Assembly: GCA_905480255.1 (NCBI GenBank)
Contig: CAJQPR010000053.1
Coordinates: forward strand, 1-57,260
From: an uncultured Woeseiaceae bacterium
Lineage (GTDB): Bacteria; Pseudomonadota; Gammaproteobacteria; Steroidobacterales; Woeseiaceae
Reading direction: 5' to 3'
Length of the DNA: 57,260 bases
A program made the position numbers and the translations under genes. Positions 34,724 through 42,203 of this stretch are shown one piece after another. Within the stretch, counting starts at the first letter, position 1. Each line of letters starts with the position of its first letter. The notes beneath the pieces are model-generated. The model saw only the letters and a list, made by a program, of their open reading frames with translations, did not search any database and was not told where the DNA came from.

Positions 34724-35917
34724 ATGACTACCAAATCAATCACCGCCGGCAGTGGCAGCAAACACATTGCCGTCCTTCTCGCGTGCCTGATTTTATTTGC
34801 CGGCCCCAGCGCATCTGCCCAGGATTCTGACGCCGATTCAGAGTCCGACTCAGCTACGGAAGCGGTCACTCCGGACACCACAGCCACTGAATCAAAAGCG
34901 ATTAAAGGCCGGTTCCTGCCGGCTCCGTTCGTCATCACCGAACCTGCTATTGGGAAGGGGCTTGGACTCGGCATGATCTATTTTCACGGCAAGGAAGCTG
35001 TTGAACGCCCGCGAATTCAGTCGGCCAACGCAATCGGCAATACTGCGCGAAGAGGAAAACCGCCGCCTACCGCGACCGCAGCTGGCGGGTTTTATACGGA
35101 TAACGAAACAGCCGGTGTTGCGGTCGCGCATTCCCGATCGATGCTCGATGACAAGTATCGAATAGTCGGCATTCTCGCCAGCATGGATATTCACGCGACC
35201 TATTACGAACAAGACCAGGGCTTCGATTTCAATCTCGACGCCGACGCCATCTATGCCCGTGGGCAGCGCAGGATGGGTGACAGTAATGTATTTTTTGGCC
35301 TGTCTTTCGGCGTGCTGGACGGCGATATCGGTTTTGATATTGGCCCGAATTCGCAACCAGCAGACGTCCTCGCGTCTGACTTCACGGATGTCGGTGTCGC
35401 AGGCAGCGCCATCTATGATTCCCGCGACGAAAGCATGATGCCCGGTGCCGGCCAGCTCCTCGATCTCACGATCTGGCGTCACGACGATTTTCTGGGCAGT
35501 GACTTCAATTACACCAACACGCGGATCAAGGCACTTTCATTTCACCAACTGGCGGAGAAATTCTTCCTTGGACTGCGGCTGGATGTCGCCGGCAACAACG
35601 GCGATGCACCGTTCTTCGCAATTCCATTTGTAGGACTTAGAGGCATTCCGGCAATGCGTTACCAGGGCGACACTGCCGGAGCGATTGAGATTGAAGGGCG
35701 ATATGCGATTAGCCCTCGCTGGGCGGCCGTTGCATTCACGGGTGCGGGCTTCGTGGACTGGGACGATTCGTCGATTCCCACTGAAGACGATATCTATACG
35801 TACGGCTTCGGCGCCCGATTCCAGCTTTTTACTGAGCAAAATGTCTGGATTGGCCTGGACATTGCGCAGGGACCCGAAGGATCCAACTGGTACATCCAGA
35901 TCGGCCATCCGTGGTAA
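34724..35917 (+). CDS. Outer-membrane surface-antigen barrel (Omp85-like C-terminal domain, no POTRA)
   Basis: A 397-residue protein with a signal peptide (KHIAVLLACLILFAGPSASAQD) followed by an acidic linker rich in Asp, Ser and Glu. The barrel opens FVITEPAIGKGLGLGMIYFH. It has the family landmarks IYDSRDESMMPGAGQLLDLTIW and LRGIPAMRYQGDTAGAIEIEGRY, corresponding to the bacterial surface antigen (BamA/TamA/patatin-like C-terminal) barrel. FGARFQLF...WIGLDIAQGPEGSNWYIQIGHPW closes it. No POTRA repeats or patatin domain are attached, unlike most Omp85 relatives. Probable outer-membrane channel; cargo unknown. It is followed by a DUF4136 lipoprotein gene. Confidence 0.8.
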   Translation: MTTKSITAGSGSKHIAVLLACLILFAGPSASAQDSDADSESDSATEAVTPDTTATESKAIKGRFLPAPFVITEPAIGKGLGLGMIYFHGKEAVERPRIQSANAIGNTARRGKPPPTATAAGGFYTDNETAGVAVAHSRSMLDDKYRIVGILASMDIHATYYEQDQGFDFNLDADAIYARGQRRMGDSNVFFGLSFGVLDGDIGFDIGPNSQPADVLASDFTDVGVAGSAIYDSRDESMMPGAGQLLDLTIWRHDDFLGSDFNYTNTRIKALSFHQLAEKFFLGLRLDVAGNNGDAPFFAIPFVGLRGIPAMRYQGDTAGAIEIEGRYAISPRWAAVAFTGAGFVDWDDSSIPTEDDIYTYGFGARFQLFTEQNVWIGLDIAQGPEGSNWYIQIGHPW

Positions 35918-35987
35918 TCTCTCTCACCCGAGTTTCCGGGTTGACACAACCATGAATTCAATAAATTCGTTTTAGTGGAGCTAAATA

Positions 35988-36593
35988 ATGCATTTCGCCA
36001 TCTCAAAACTTTTTCGCCGCAGCCTCCTTATTGTCATCGTGGGTTCGCTTGCTGGCTGCGCGTCGAGTCCTAAACTGCGGGCGGACTACGACCGCGACGC
36101 CGATTTCAGCGCCTACAAAACCTACAATTTCATGCAGCATTCCGGAGACGACAACTATGAGTCGCTCTTCCACCAGTACATGACGGACGCCATCACCATC
36201 GAGATGGAGAACCGGGGCTATGTAAAATCGAACAACCCGGACCTCCTGGTCAATTTCAACGCGATCATTCAGGATAAGACCAAGGTCTCAACCCGGCCCT
36301 CCTCCACCCCGATGTACGGTGGTTACTACGGCTACCGCGGCGGTTTCTATGACCCCTGGGGCGGCTATGGCTACGGCACTGAAACACATGTGTCGCAGTA
36401 CACAGAGGGTACCTTCAATATCGATCTTATTGACGCGAGACAAAAACGCCTTGTCTGGGAAGGCATTGGCATTGGACGAATCACCGATAGTACTTTCGAA
36501 AACCTGGAAGAAAGAGTGAAGGCAGGCGTGCCGAATTTCTTCGCCATGTATCCGTTCGTCGCCGGCGAATCCGGCATACAGGCGCCGCAGTAA
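35988..36593 (+). CDS. DUF4136 family lipoprotein
   Basis: A 201-residue protein with a lipoprotein signal ending VGSLAGCASS. The mature part starts KLRADYDRDADFSAYKTYNF, the hallmark of DUF4136. ENRGYVKSNNPDLLVNFNA, a glycine- and tyrosine-rich loop (YGGYYGYRGGFYDPWGGYGYG) and GTFNIDLIDARQKRLVWEGIG follow. Members are outer-membrane-associated lipoproteins of unknown function. A GGAG box (TTAGTGGAGC) precedes the ATG at a spacing of about ten bases. The gene lies about 70 bases after the surface-antigen barrel and is convergent with an mscS-type gene across a 32-bp palindrome. Confidence 0.88.
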   Translation: MHFAISKLFRRSLLIVIVGSLAGCASSPKLRADYDRDADFSAYKTYNFMQHSGDDNYESLFHQYMTDAITIEMENRGYVKSNNPDLLVNFNAIIQDKTKVSTRPSSTPMYGGYYGYRGGFYDPWGGYGYGTETHVSQYTEGTFNIDLIDARQKRLVWEGIGIGRITDSTFENLEERVKAGVPNFFAMYPFVAGESGIQAPQ

Positions 36594-36601
36594 GATTCAG
36601 G

Positions 36602-36633
36602 TCTGGCAAGTTGGCGGCCGCCAACTTGCCAGA
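36602..36633. terminator. 32-bp perfect palindrome between convergent genes
   Basis: TCTGGCAAGTTGGCGG (36602-36617) is followed immediately by its exact reverse complement (36618-36633). It starts eight bases after the DUF4136 stop and ends about 50 bases before the mscS-type stop. In RNA from either strand it would give a very strong hairpin with almost no loop, so a bidirectional terminator is the likely role, although no T-run flanks it. A binding site for a dimeric protein is the alternative. Confidence 0.75.
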
Positions 36634-36683
36634 ATCGGTACATTTACCAATGCGCCGACTAACAAACGTCACATCCTGAACGA

Positions 36684-38387
36684 TCAGGTCAATTTCTTTT
36701 CTTTAACGTGCACATCTCGCTGTGGGAACGGAATCGAAATCCCTTCTTTATCAAATCGTAGTTTGACTTCACGAGTCAGGTCCCAGAAGGTTTCCCAGTA
36801 ATCACCGGTTTTTACCCACGGCCGTACAGCGAAATTAACCGACGACTCTCCGAGCTCGTGGACTCTAACAACAGGCTCCGGATCATCGAGCACACTCTCA
36901 TGTTTCTCGAGGATATCCATCAGTACGCTTTCTGCCTTTTCGATATCGTCGCTGTAAGAAATACCGAATAGCAGGTCGACTCGTCTCGTTCGCTGTGCTG
37001 TCACATTAGTTATTACGGATTGCCAGATCATATTGTTAGGTACGATGAGCCTCTGGTTGTCCAGCGTCATGAAAGTAGTATTGACCAGGCTCATGTGATT
37101 CACCCTTCCTCGAACACCGGCCGCGTCCACGACATCACCCACATCGAAAGGCCGGTACATCAGGATCATCACACCTGACGCAAAGTTGGACAGTGAATCC
37201 TGCAGAGCAAAGCCAATAATAAACCCGGCAATACCAAGGCCAGCCAGCAGCGGTGCAAGGGAAATTCCCAATTGGGAAATTCCGATCAGCACGCCGAATA
37301 TCATGACCAGGTTTCTGATCGAAGACGAAACCATTCGTCGAAGCAAATACGACATTCGGTTACGTGAGGAATTCATTGCGCGTTCGACGCCTTTCTGCAC
37401 CAATTTCGCCAGTTGATGGAACACAAGCAGAATCACAGCGACCAGAAACAACTGGAAAATCAGTCTGGGTCCTTCACTGGCGGTTAAGTCCCACAACGCC
37501 CCGCTCCACTCTGACACCAGGTTTGCGGCGATCCCAACGTCCAGGATATCTGTTGTAATTTCGCCCGTAACAGTGAGCACCTGCTGTCTGTACTGCCGGG
37601 TCTCAAGACCGATCAGGATCATCAGGTCAATGGCGTCCTGCAGCGATGCTGCGGTCATCGCCACCCTGGCTTCTGCCGCTGCATGCCATGCAGCCAGGTC
37701 AGTATCATCCGGCAATGTAGCTACGGCGGACCGAAGCATTCTTACGTCGTTGATCGCGGTTTCAAGGAAAATGGATCGGTTCGCGGCAGAATTAGCAAGT
37801 ACTTCGTTCAGATACTCAACTTCGGTGCTGTCATCAAGATCAAATCGTTCTGCAACTTGCGTGTAGTCAATCAAGGCCTTGTTAATTGCGTCAAGCTCCT
37901 CAATGCCCTGAAATAGCTCGTGGTCTTTAACGACGAACTCGCTCGGCGGCAAATCAGATGTCGGAAACGTTACCCTCATCCGAATCCTCTCTGTTGCCTC
38001 ATATGCTTCTGCCGGCAATACAGAGAGCTCTTCCGTAAGTTGATCCATGAACTCCGCGACATCAACACCCTTGTCCTGCTGATCGGCAACAGCGCGCGCA
38101 AACCTTATTGTCTTGTCGAACATCGAGGTCAAGACCTTGTCACGTCGGGCGGTAAGGATGTCTGCCGTTGGGCCTTCCATAGTGGCCAGACGTTCATCGA
38201 TCGCTACGAGGTCCTGCTGTTGCAGCTCGATCTCTGCAACCATCACTTCGAATGCCACTTCGTCCTCTGCGGACAACTGCAACGGCGTTGATTCCGGCTC
38301 CTGCGCAAGCAGCGAAGCGACGGGCCACCACAAGACGCTCGCGCAGGTAATTAGGATAATTGATCTGATTTGAGCAGACAGGCTCAT
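36684..38387 (-). CDS. MscS-family mechanosensitive channel with long periplasmic N-terminus
   Basis: About 567 residues from the ATG at 38387, preceded by AGAGGAAA; upstream in-frame codons to 38420 have no such signal. The signal peptide ends VASLLAQEP. Residues 30-280 form a helical periplasmic region. Membrane helices follow from about 300. The pore and vestibule are visible as GIAGFIIGFALQDSLSNFASGVMILMYRPFDVGDVV, then VNTTFMTLDNQRLIVPNNMIW, and the protein ends in FPQRDVHV. The glycine-rich pore helix is conserved. Compared with E. coli MscS (286 residues) it carries an extra periplasmic domain and resembles YbdG/YnaI-type or MscM-like relatives. A 12-bp inverted repeat lies just upstream. 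Confidence 0.88.
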   Translation of the reverse strand: MSLSAQIRSIILITCASVLWWPVASLLAQEPESTPLQLSAEDEVAFEVMVAEIELQQQDLVAIDERLATMEGPTADILTARRDKVLTSMFDKTIRFARAVADQQDKGVDVAEFMDQLTEELSVLPAEAYEATERIRMRVTFPTSDLPPSEFVVKDHELFQGIEELDAINKALIDYTQVAERFDLDDSTEVEYLNEVLANSAANRSIFLETAINDVRMLRSAVATLPDDTDLAAWHAAAEARVAMTAASLQDAIDLMILIGLETRQYRQQVLTVTGEITTDILDVGIAANLVSEWSGALWDLTASEGPRLIFQLFLVAVILLVFHQLAKLVQKGVERAMNSSRNRMSYLLRRMVSSSIRNLVMIFGVLIGISQLGISLAPLLAGLGIAGFIIGFALQDSLSNFASGVMILMYRPFDVGDVVDAAGVRGRVNHMSLVNTTFMTLDNQRLIVPNNMIWQSVITNVTAQRTRRVDLLFGISYSDDIEKAESVLMDILEKHESVLDDPEPVVRVHELGESSVNFAVRPWVKTGDYWETFWDLTREVKLRFDKEGISIPFPQRDVHVKEKKLT

Positions 38388-38410
38388 GATTTCCTCTTTT
38401 TTAAATGACA

Positions 38411-38443
38411 TCTCGCCCAACCCGGAAGCCAGGTTGGGCGAGA
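38411..38443. repeat. 12-bp inverted repeat between SYLF and mscS-type genes
   Basis: TCTCGCCCAACC (38411-38422) and GGTTGGGCGAGA (38432-38443) are perfect inverted arms around a nine-base loop. On the minus strand it lies 47 bases after the SYLF gene stop and 24 bases before the mscS-type start. There is no T-run after it, so it may be a weak terminator, a message-stabilising hairpin or a leader control element of the channel gene. Confidence 0.7.
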
Positions 38444-38489
38444 CAATTGTTACTCAGGCCTGTGCTAACGATATAGCACGAGACAACGA

Positions 38490-39029
38490 TTACTCTTTTA
38501 ATTCAACCTTGAACTTCTGGCCGCCAACTGTAGCTTCGTACATCAGGCCACCTTTTGCCTGTGTGAATATTGCAATGCCGTCAACAAAGTTCGCATCGGC
38601 AGATGCCCCGGCGGTTACTGCGACAGCAGAAGCCTGGGCGCCGAGCTCATAGTTGCCTTTTTTGAAGTTTTCAAGCGCGGCTGCATCCTCGAAAAACAGG
38701 AATTCGCTATAGGCCTGACCACCCCATTGAAACCCGATGGTTAACTGGGTCAGAGTTACGTTCGCCGTCACTGCGCCACCTTCGTAAAGGTTACCCTTAC
38801 CTCGGGCACCACCGATACCGATACCACCTTTGCCGACGGTCGGTATCACAACGTAGGCAACAGCGCTATCAAAGAACCGTTGAATGCTCGGGTCTTTTTC
38901 TTTGAATGACGCAATCGCCGTCTGCGCTTTTGCGTCCTGCTCGGCAGCGTCGTCGGGATCCCAGCCAAAGGCTGAAGGTGCCGCAGAGGCAAGAGCCACT
39001 GCTAAAATCGTTCCGAAAATCTTATTCAT
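38490..39029 (-). CDS. SYLF/Ysc84 domain lipid-binding protein
   Basis: A 179-residue protein with a signal peptide (MNKIFGTILAVALASAAPSAFG). The SYLF (Ysc84-like) domain covers the rest: SIQRFFDSAVAYVVIPTVGKGGIGIGGARGKGNLYEGGAVTANVTLTQLTIGFQWGGQAYSEFLFF and the closing TAGASADANFVDGIAIFTQAKGGLMYEATVGGQ. Family members bind phosphoinositides in eukaryotes; bacterial forms are exported and of unknown role, often stress-linked. Length matches the bacterial forms. Placed upstream of the mscS-type gene on the same strand. Confidence 0.9.
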   Translation of the reverse strand: MNKIFGTILAVALASAAPSAFGWDPDDAAEQDAKAQTAIASFKEKDPSIQRFFDSAVAYVVIPTVGKGGIGIGGARGKGNLYEGGAVTANVTLTQLTIGFQWGGQAYSEFLFFEDAAALENFKKGNYELGAQASAVAVTAGASADANFVDGIAIFTQAKGGLMYEATVGGQKFKVELKE

Positions 39030-39449
39030 TGATGCAACAATCCTCTCTAGGTATTTATAAAACCGTTGTTAGTATTTGATTTATTTGTATATTCTTGTGG
39101 CGCACAATTTCGACGATTCAGCGAGCAGCGGCCAAGGCGATAATCCTAAACTTAAATCCCCGTATCTGCCACCATGGCGACCCAGGACGCTACAAGAGAA
39201 TGAGCGCAATTCGCGTCACGAATCCGCTGCTGGTACCCGAGAGTCCGCCTCGATTATTCTGGATGTGAATTTTAATTTTTAGCGCTAATTGTGAGCATCA
39301 GTCATCAGCGAAAACCCAAAGAAAATTTTTTCACTGTGTCGTCGCCTGCTGCTGTCATGCCACCTGCCGCACGATCATCATCCGGGCCGACTCTGGCCGG
39401 CTGAGTGCGGGTGCGGTATCGTCGCGACTGTTAAACAGGAACATCCCTC
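39030..39449. other. 420-base intergenic region
   Basis: Divergent spacer between the SYLF gene (minus) and the double-barrel gene (plus). On the minus strand a TATAAAT stands about 30 bases before the SYLF ATG, which could be a -10 element. An AGGA box lies before the plus-strand ATG at 39450. A possible reading frame of 68 codons at 39076 has no ribosome binding site or family resemblance and is not called. No repeats or RNA gene were recognised. Confidence 0.4.
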
Positions 39450-40994
39450 ATGAGCGGATTGACATTCCGACTGACACTTTGCGGGCTCTTGATGTCAGAG
39501 GCCGCCCTCGCTGGTCCGGTGATGGATTTTATTCGTTCATATGACCTGAACGACTACTCGCTGGGCGTGGCGGTTACCGCTGCCGAAAACCCGTACGTCG
39601 GTGGCGAAACTTCGGTTTTCTCCTACCCCTTTCTGACGAGTTTTCGCGATGCCTCTTTCACCCGCGACTGGTTCCTGATATCGGAAGGCGACGTCGGCCT
39701 GCGATTTGTCACGAACAACGACTGGGAGTTTGGCGTGGTTGGGCGCGTGCAGACGCTTGGGCTCGGCAACAACGATGCGCCTGAGCTTCGAGGACTGGAC
39801 GACAGGAACTGGACGATCGAGGTAGCGCCGATGATTGGCTACCGTGGCTGGCCGGTACACGCCAGATTCAAAACGTATTTTGAAACACTTGGGCGACACA
39901 GCGGAACGACCAGCTCATTCATTCTGTCGCTACCACACGAGTTTGAACGGGGATTCATCGTGCCCTCCGTGCGTGCTGTTCATCAAAGCTCGGACTATAC
40001 GAACTACTACTTTGGTGTCGCACCCAACGAAGCTCGCCCGGCCAGGCCGGAATACCAGGCGGGCGCCTCTGTGAGCACGGATGCCCGGGTTCGGTGGGGC
40101 TACGCATTAACTGAAAAGTGGTTACTGTCCGGCAGCTTGGGCATTCAGTTTCTTGACTCTGAAATTACCGATAGCCCAATCGTTGAAAAGGACACGATCT
40201 GGACCGCCAATATAGGCCTCGCATACAACTCCGATATTTTTCAGCCACGAATTTCGGATCTTGGCGGCAAGCGGCAACCAAAACTGGAAATAAGGATGTC
40301 TGCCTTCAGCGATTCAGGCGACGCAAAGGTCGTCAGGGACGCGGTCGATGGCAGTCCTGGAGATGAGATTGACCTCGAGCGGGTGCTCGGCGTTTCCGAC
40401 AACGAAACCGTTGCACAATTTGACGCTATATATCGGTTCAACGATTTTCATCGGATGGAAGTCGGCTACCACGAACTGGTCCGTAACGGTGCGGCGACTC
40501 TAGTTGAGGACATCACGTTCGGCGATACCGTTTTTGCTAGCGGCTCGACCGTGAATACCCGATTCAAGTCCGAGCTGCTGAGATTCAGTTACGCGTACTC
40601 TCTGATGAACGACTCTCAAAAAGAGCTGGGCATCATGGCTGGCGTTCATATCTCAAACGGCATTATCGACATTGAGTCAGTAACCACTGGCGAACGTGAA
40701 CGATCCGATGTTTCGACACCACTGCCGGTGGTTGGTCTGCACGGCTCCGTCGAACTCGGCCCCAAATCCTCACTAGGTGCGAGGGTGCAGATGTTTGCAA
40801 TGGAGTTTGATCGCGTGGAAGGCTGGATGCTGTACATGATGCTCGAATGGCAGCGTCGCTTCACCGACAGCTTAAGTGCCGGAATCGCTTATAACTTCTA
40901 CCAGACAGAACTCGATTCAACGAACCCCGATTCGCCCAGAACTCTCAAGACACGCCATCAGGGACCTGTGCTGTTTATCAGCGCAAATTTCTAG
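39450..40994 (+). CDS. Two-domain outer-membrane protein: MipA/OmpV barrel plus second barrel
   Basis: A 514-residue protein with a signal peptide ending SEAALAGP. Residues about 35-260 match the MipA/OmpV family: VAVTAAENPYVGGETSVFSYPFL, FGVVGRVQTLGLG, FIVPSVRAVHQSSDYTNYYFGV, and a closing strand YNSDIF. A second set of barrel strands occupies about 280-514 (MEVGYHELVRNGAATLVEDITFG, FRFSYAYSLM-type strands, HGSVELGPKSSLGARVQMF) and ends in LFISANF. The second part is alike to the barrel remnant at 25221-25382, so it exists as a separate family and the present gene looks like a fusion. OmpV/MipA proteins are linked to outer-membrane scaffolding of murein enzymes or osmotic control. Function of the second barrel unknown. 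Confidence 0.78.
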   Translation: MSGLTFRLTLCGLLMSEAALAGPVMDFIRSYDLNDYSLGVAVTAAENPYVGGETSVFSYPFLTSFRDASFTRDWFLISEGDVGLRFVTNNDWEFGVVGRVQTLGLGNNDAPELRGLDDRNWTIEVAPMIGYRGWPVHARFKTYFETLGRHSGTTSSFILSLPHEFERGFIVPSVRAVHQSSDYTNYYFGVAPNEARPARPEYQAGASVSTDARVRWGYALTEKWLLSGSLGIQFLDSEITDSPIVEKDTIWTANIGLAYNSDIFQPRISDLGGKRQPKLEIRMSAFSDSGDAKVVRDAVDGSPGDEIDLERVLGVSDNETVAQFDAIYRFNDFHRMEVGYHELVRNGAATLVEDITFGDTVFASGSTVNTRFKSELLRFSYAYSLMNDSQKELGIMAGVHISNGIIDIESVTTGERERSDVSTPLPVVGLHGSVELGPKSSLGARVQMFAMEFDRVEGWMLYMMLEWQRRFTDSLSAGIAYNFYQTELDSTNPDSPRTLKTRHQGPVLFISANF

Positions 40995-41026
40995 AAGTGA
41001 GTTGAATATAGCTTCTAGGACCAATT

Positions 41027-42193
41027 CTAATAAGGCAGGTCCTTTTCCAGAACCACCCATTTTCCATCGACTATCTGCGACCAGAACAGGGAATTGGAAC
41101 CCTGGTGTTTATCAGGGCCGAAAGTTAGCGTCTGGCCGCCGAACGGATCTACATAGTTTTTGATTTTCTCAAGCTCTGCCAACATTTTCTCCGTCGTCAG
41201 ATCAGGGCCGGCAGCCTCCATAGCCCGGATCATCAGGTCAGCAGTAACGTAGGCGACTTGCGCCTGCGCGACCGGTTCTTCACCGAAGCGTTCGACGTAG
41301 CGGTCGTACCATTCTCCGATCCACTCGCCCTCATATTCGGGTGACGTGTAATCCAGATTCACAATCGGGCCGGCTGAAAAAAGCCCCTCCATTGCCCCGT
41401 CTGCCGCTGTCGCGATGAGCGGATGCTGCACAACCATGTTGCCGACAATGGGAATGTCCCATCCCGCTTTCCGGGCAGCTGAATACAGTTGTATCGTATC
41501 CGTAACGATCGTACCGATGAACAAAATCTCGCAACCTGAATTCTTCATACGCGTGACGGTGCCGACGAAATCCGTCTCAGTTACCTTGTGCCGCCCGAGG
41601 TAAACTGATTCGAGACCAAGCGCCTCCACGGCCTGTTCGTAGCCCAACTCCGACTCGTGCCCGTAGTCCGTCGCCTGCGTCTGCATACACACCTTGGTGG
41701 CGCCTGTCTTTTCCGCCATGTAACTGACTGCACTCCGGATCTGATCACGATAGCTGACGTAATAACTAAACTTCATCGGATGCAGCGGCTCGTACATCGA
41801 AACGGCAGCGGTGACCGGAAACAGGTTCGCAACACCCATCCGCAATTGCCGCGGCAACATCGCATTATTCATCGGTGTTCCCATATTGCCGAGCATGACA
41901 AATACCTTGTCACGGTTCAGGAGTTTGTTAGAAGCCTTGACCGATACCGGCACCTGGTACTGGCCGTCCTCGACAATGAGTTCGATCTTCCTTCCATGTA
42001 CACCCCCCGCCGCATTCGCCTCGTCGATTCTCATGCGAGAACCGTTGGTCGTCGGAACACCCCAGACGGCGGTCGCACCTGACATGTCGGAGACTTGTCC
42101 TACTTTAATCGTGTCGCCGGAAACACCCTGATCTGCCGCGTTCGAAATCACGGAAAATAATGCTGCGACTATAAAAATCAATGTTCGATACAT
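41027..42193 (-). CDS. Branched-chain amino acid type ABC transporter substrate-binding protein
   Basis: About 388 residues from the ATG at 42193, which opens a signal peptide (MYRTLIFIVAALFSVISNAAD); the frame extends to 42235 inside the previous gene. The mature protein has the type I periplasmic-binding fold of LivJ/LivK: DTIKVGQVSDMSGATAVWG, GVHGRKIELIVEDGQYQVP and CEILFIGTIVTDTIQLYSAARKAGWDIPIVG. Binding-protein homologues of this group often carry amino acids, urea or aromatic acids. It is the last gene of the livHMGF-acyl-CoA synthetase operon. The substrate may be a carboxylic acid, suggested by the neighbouring acyl-CoA synthetase. Confidence 0.88.
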   Translation of the reverse strand: MYRTLIFIVAALFSVISNAADQGVSGDTIKVGQVSDMSGATAVWGVPTTNGSRMRIDEANAAGGVHGRKIELIVEDGQYQVPVSVKASNKLLNRDKVFVMLGNMGTPMNNAMLPRQLRMGVANLFPVTAAVSMYEPLHPMKFSYYVSYRDQIRSAVSYMAEKTGATKVCMQTQATDYGHESELGYEQAVEALGLESVYLGRHKVTETDFVGTVTRMKNSGCEILFIGTIVTDTIQLYSAARKAGWDIPIVGNMVVQHPLIATAADGAMEGLFSAGPIVNLDYTSPEYEGEWIGEWYDRYVERFGEEPVAQAQVAYVTADLMIRAMEAAGPDLTTEKMLAELEKIKNYVDPFGGQTLTFGPDKHQGSNSLFWSQIVDGKWVVLEKDLPY

Positions 42194-42203
42194 TCTGCTG
42201 TCC

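Noticed and set aside
34892-35482. 196-codon minus-strand frame opposite the surface-antigen barrel
   Set aside because: It mirrors a well-supported beta-barrel gene; composition is that of an antisense shadow.
39076-39282. Possible 68-codon gene in the spacer before the double-barrel gene
   Set aside because: No ribosome binding site, no family resemblance and a low-complexity composition; probably chance.
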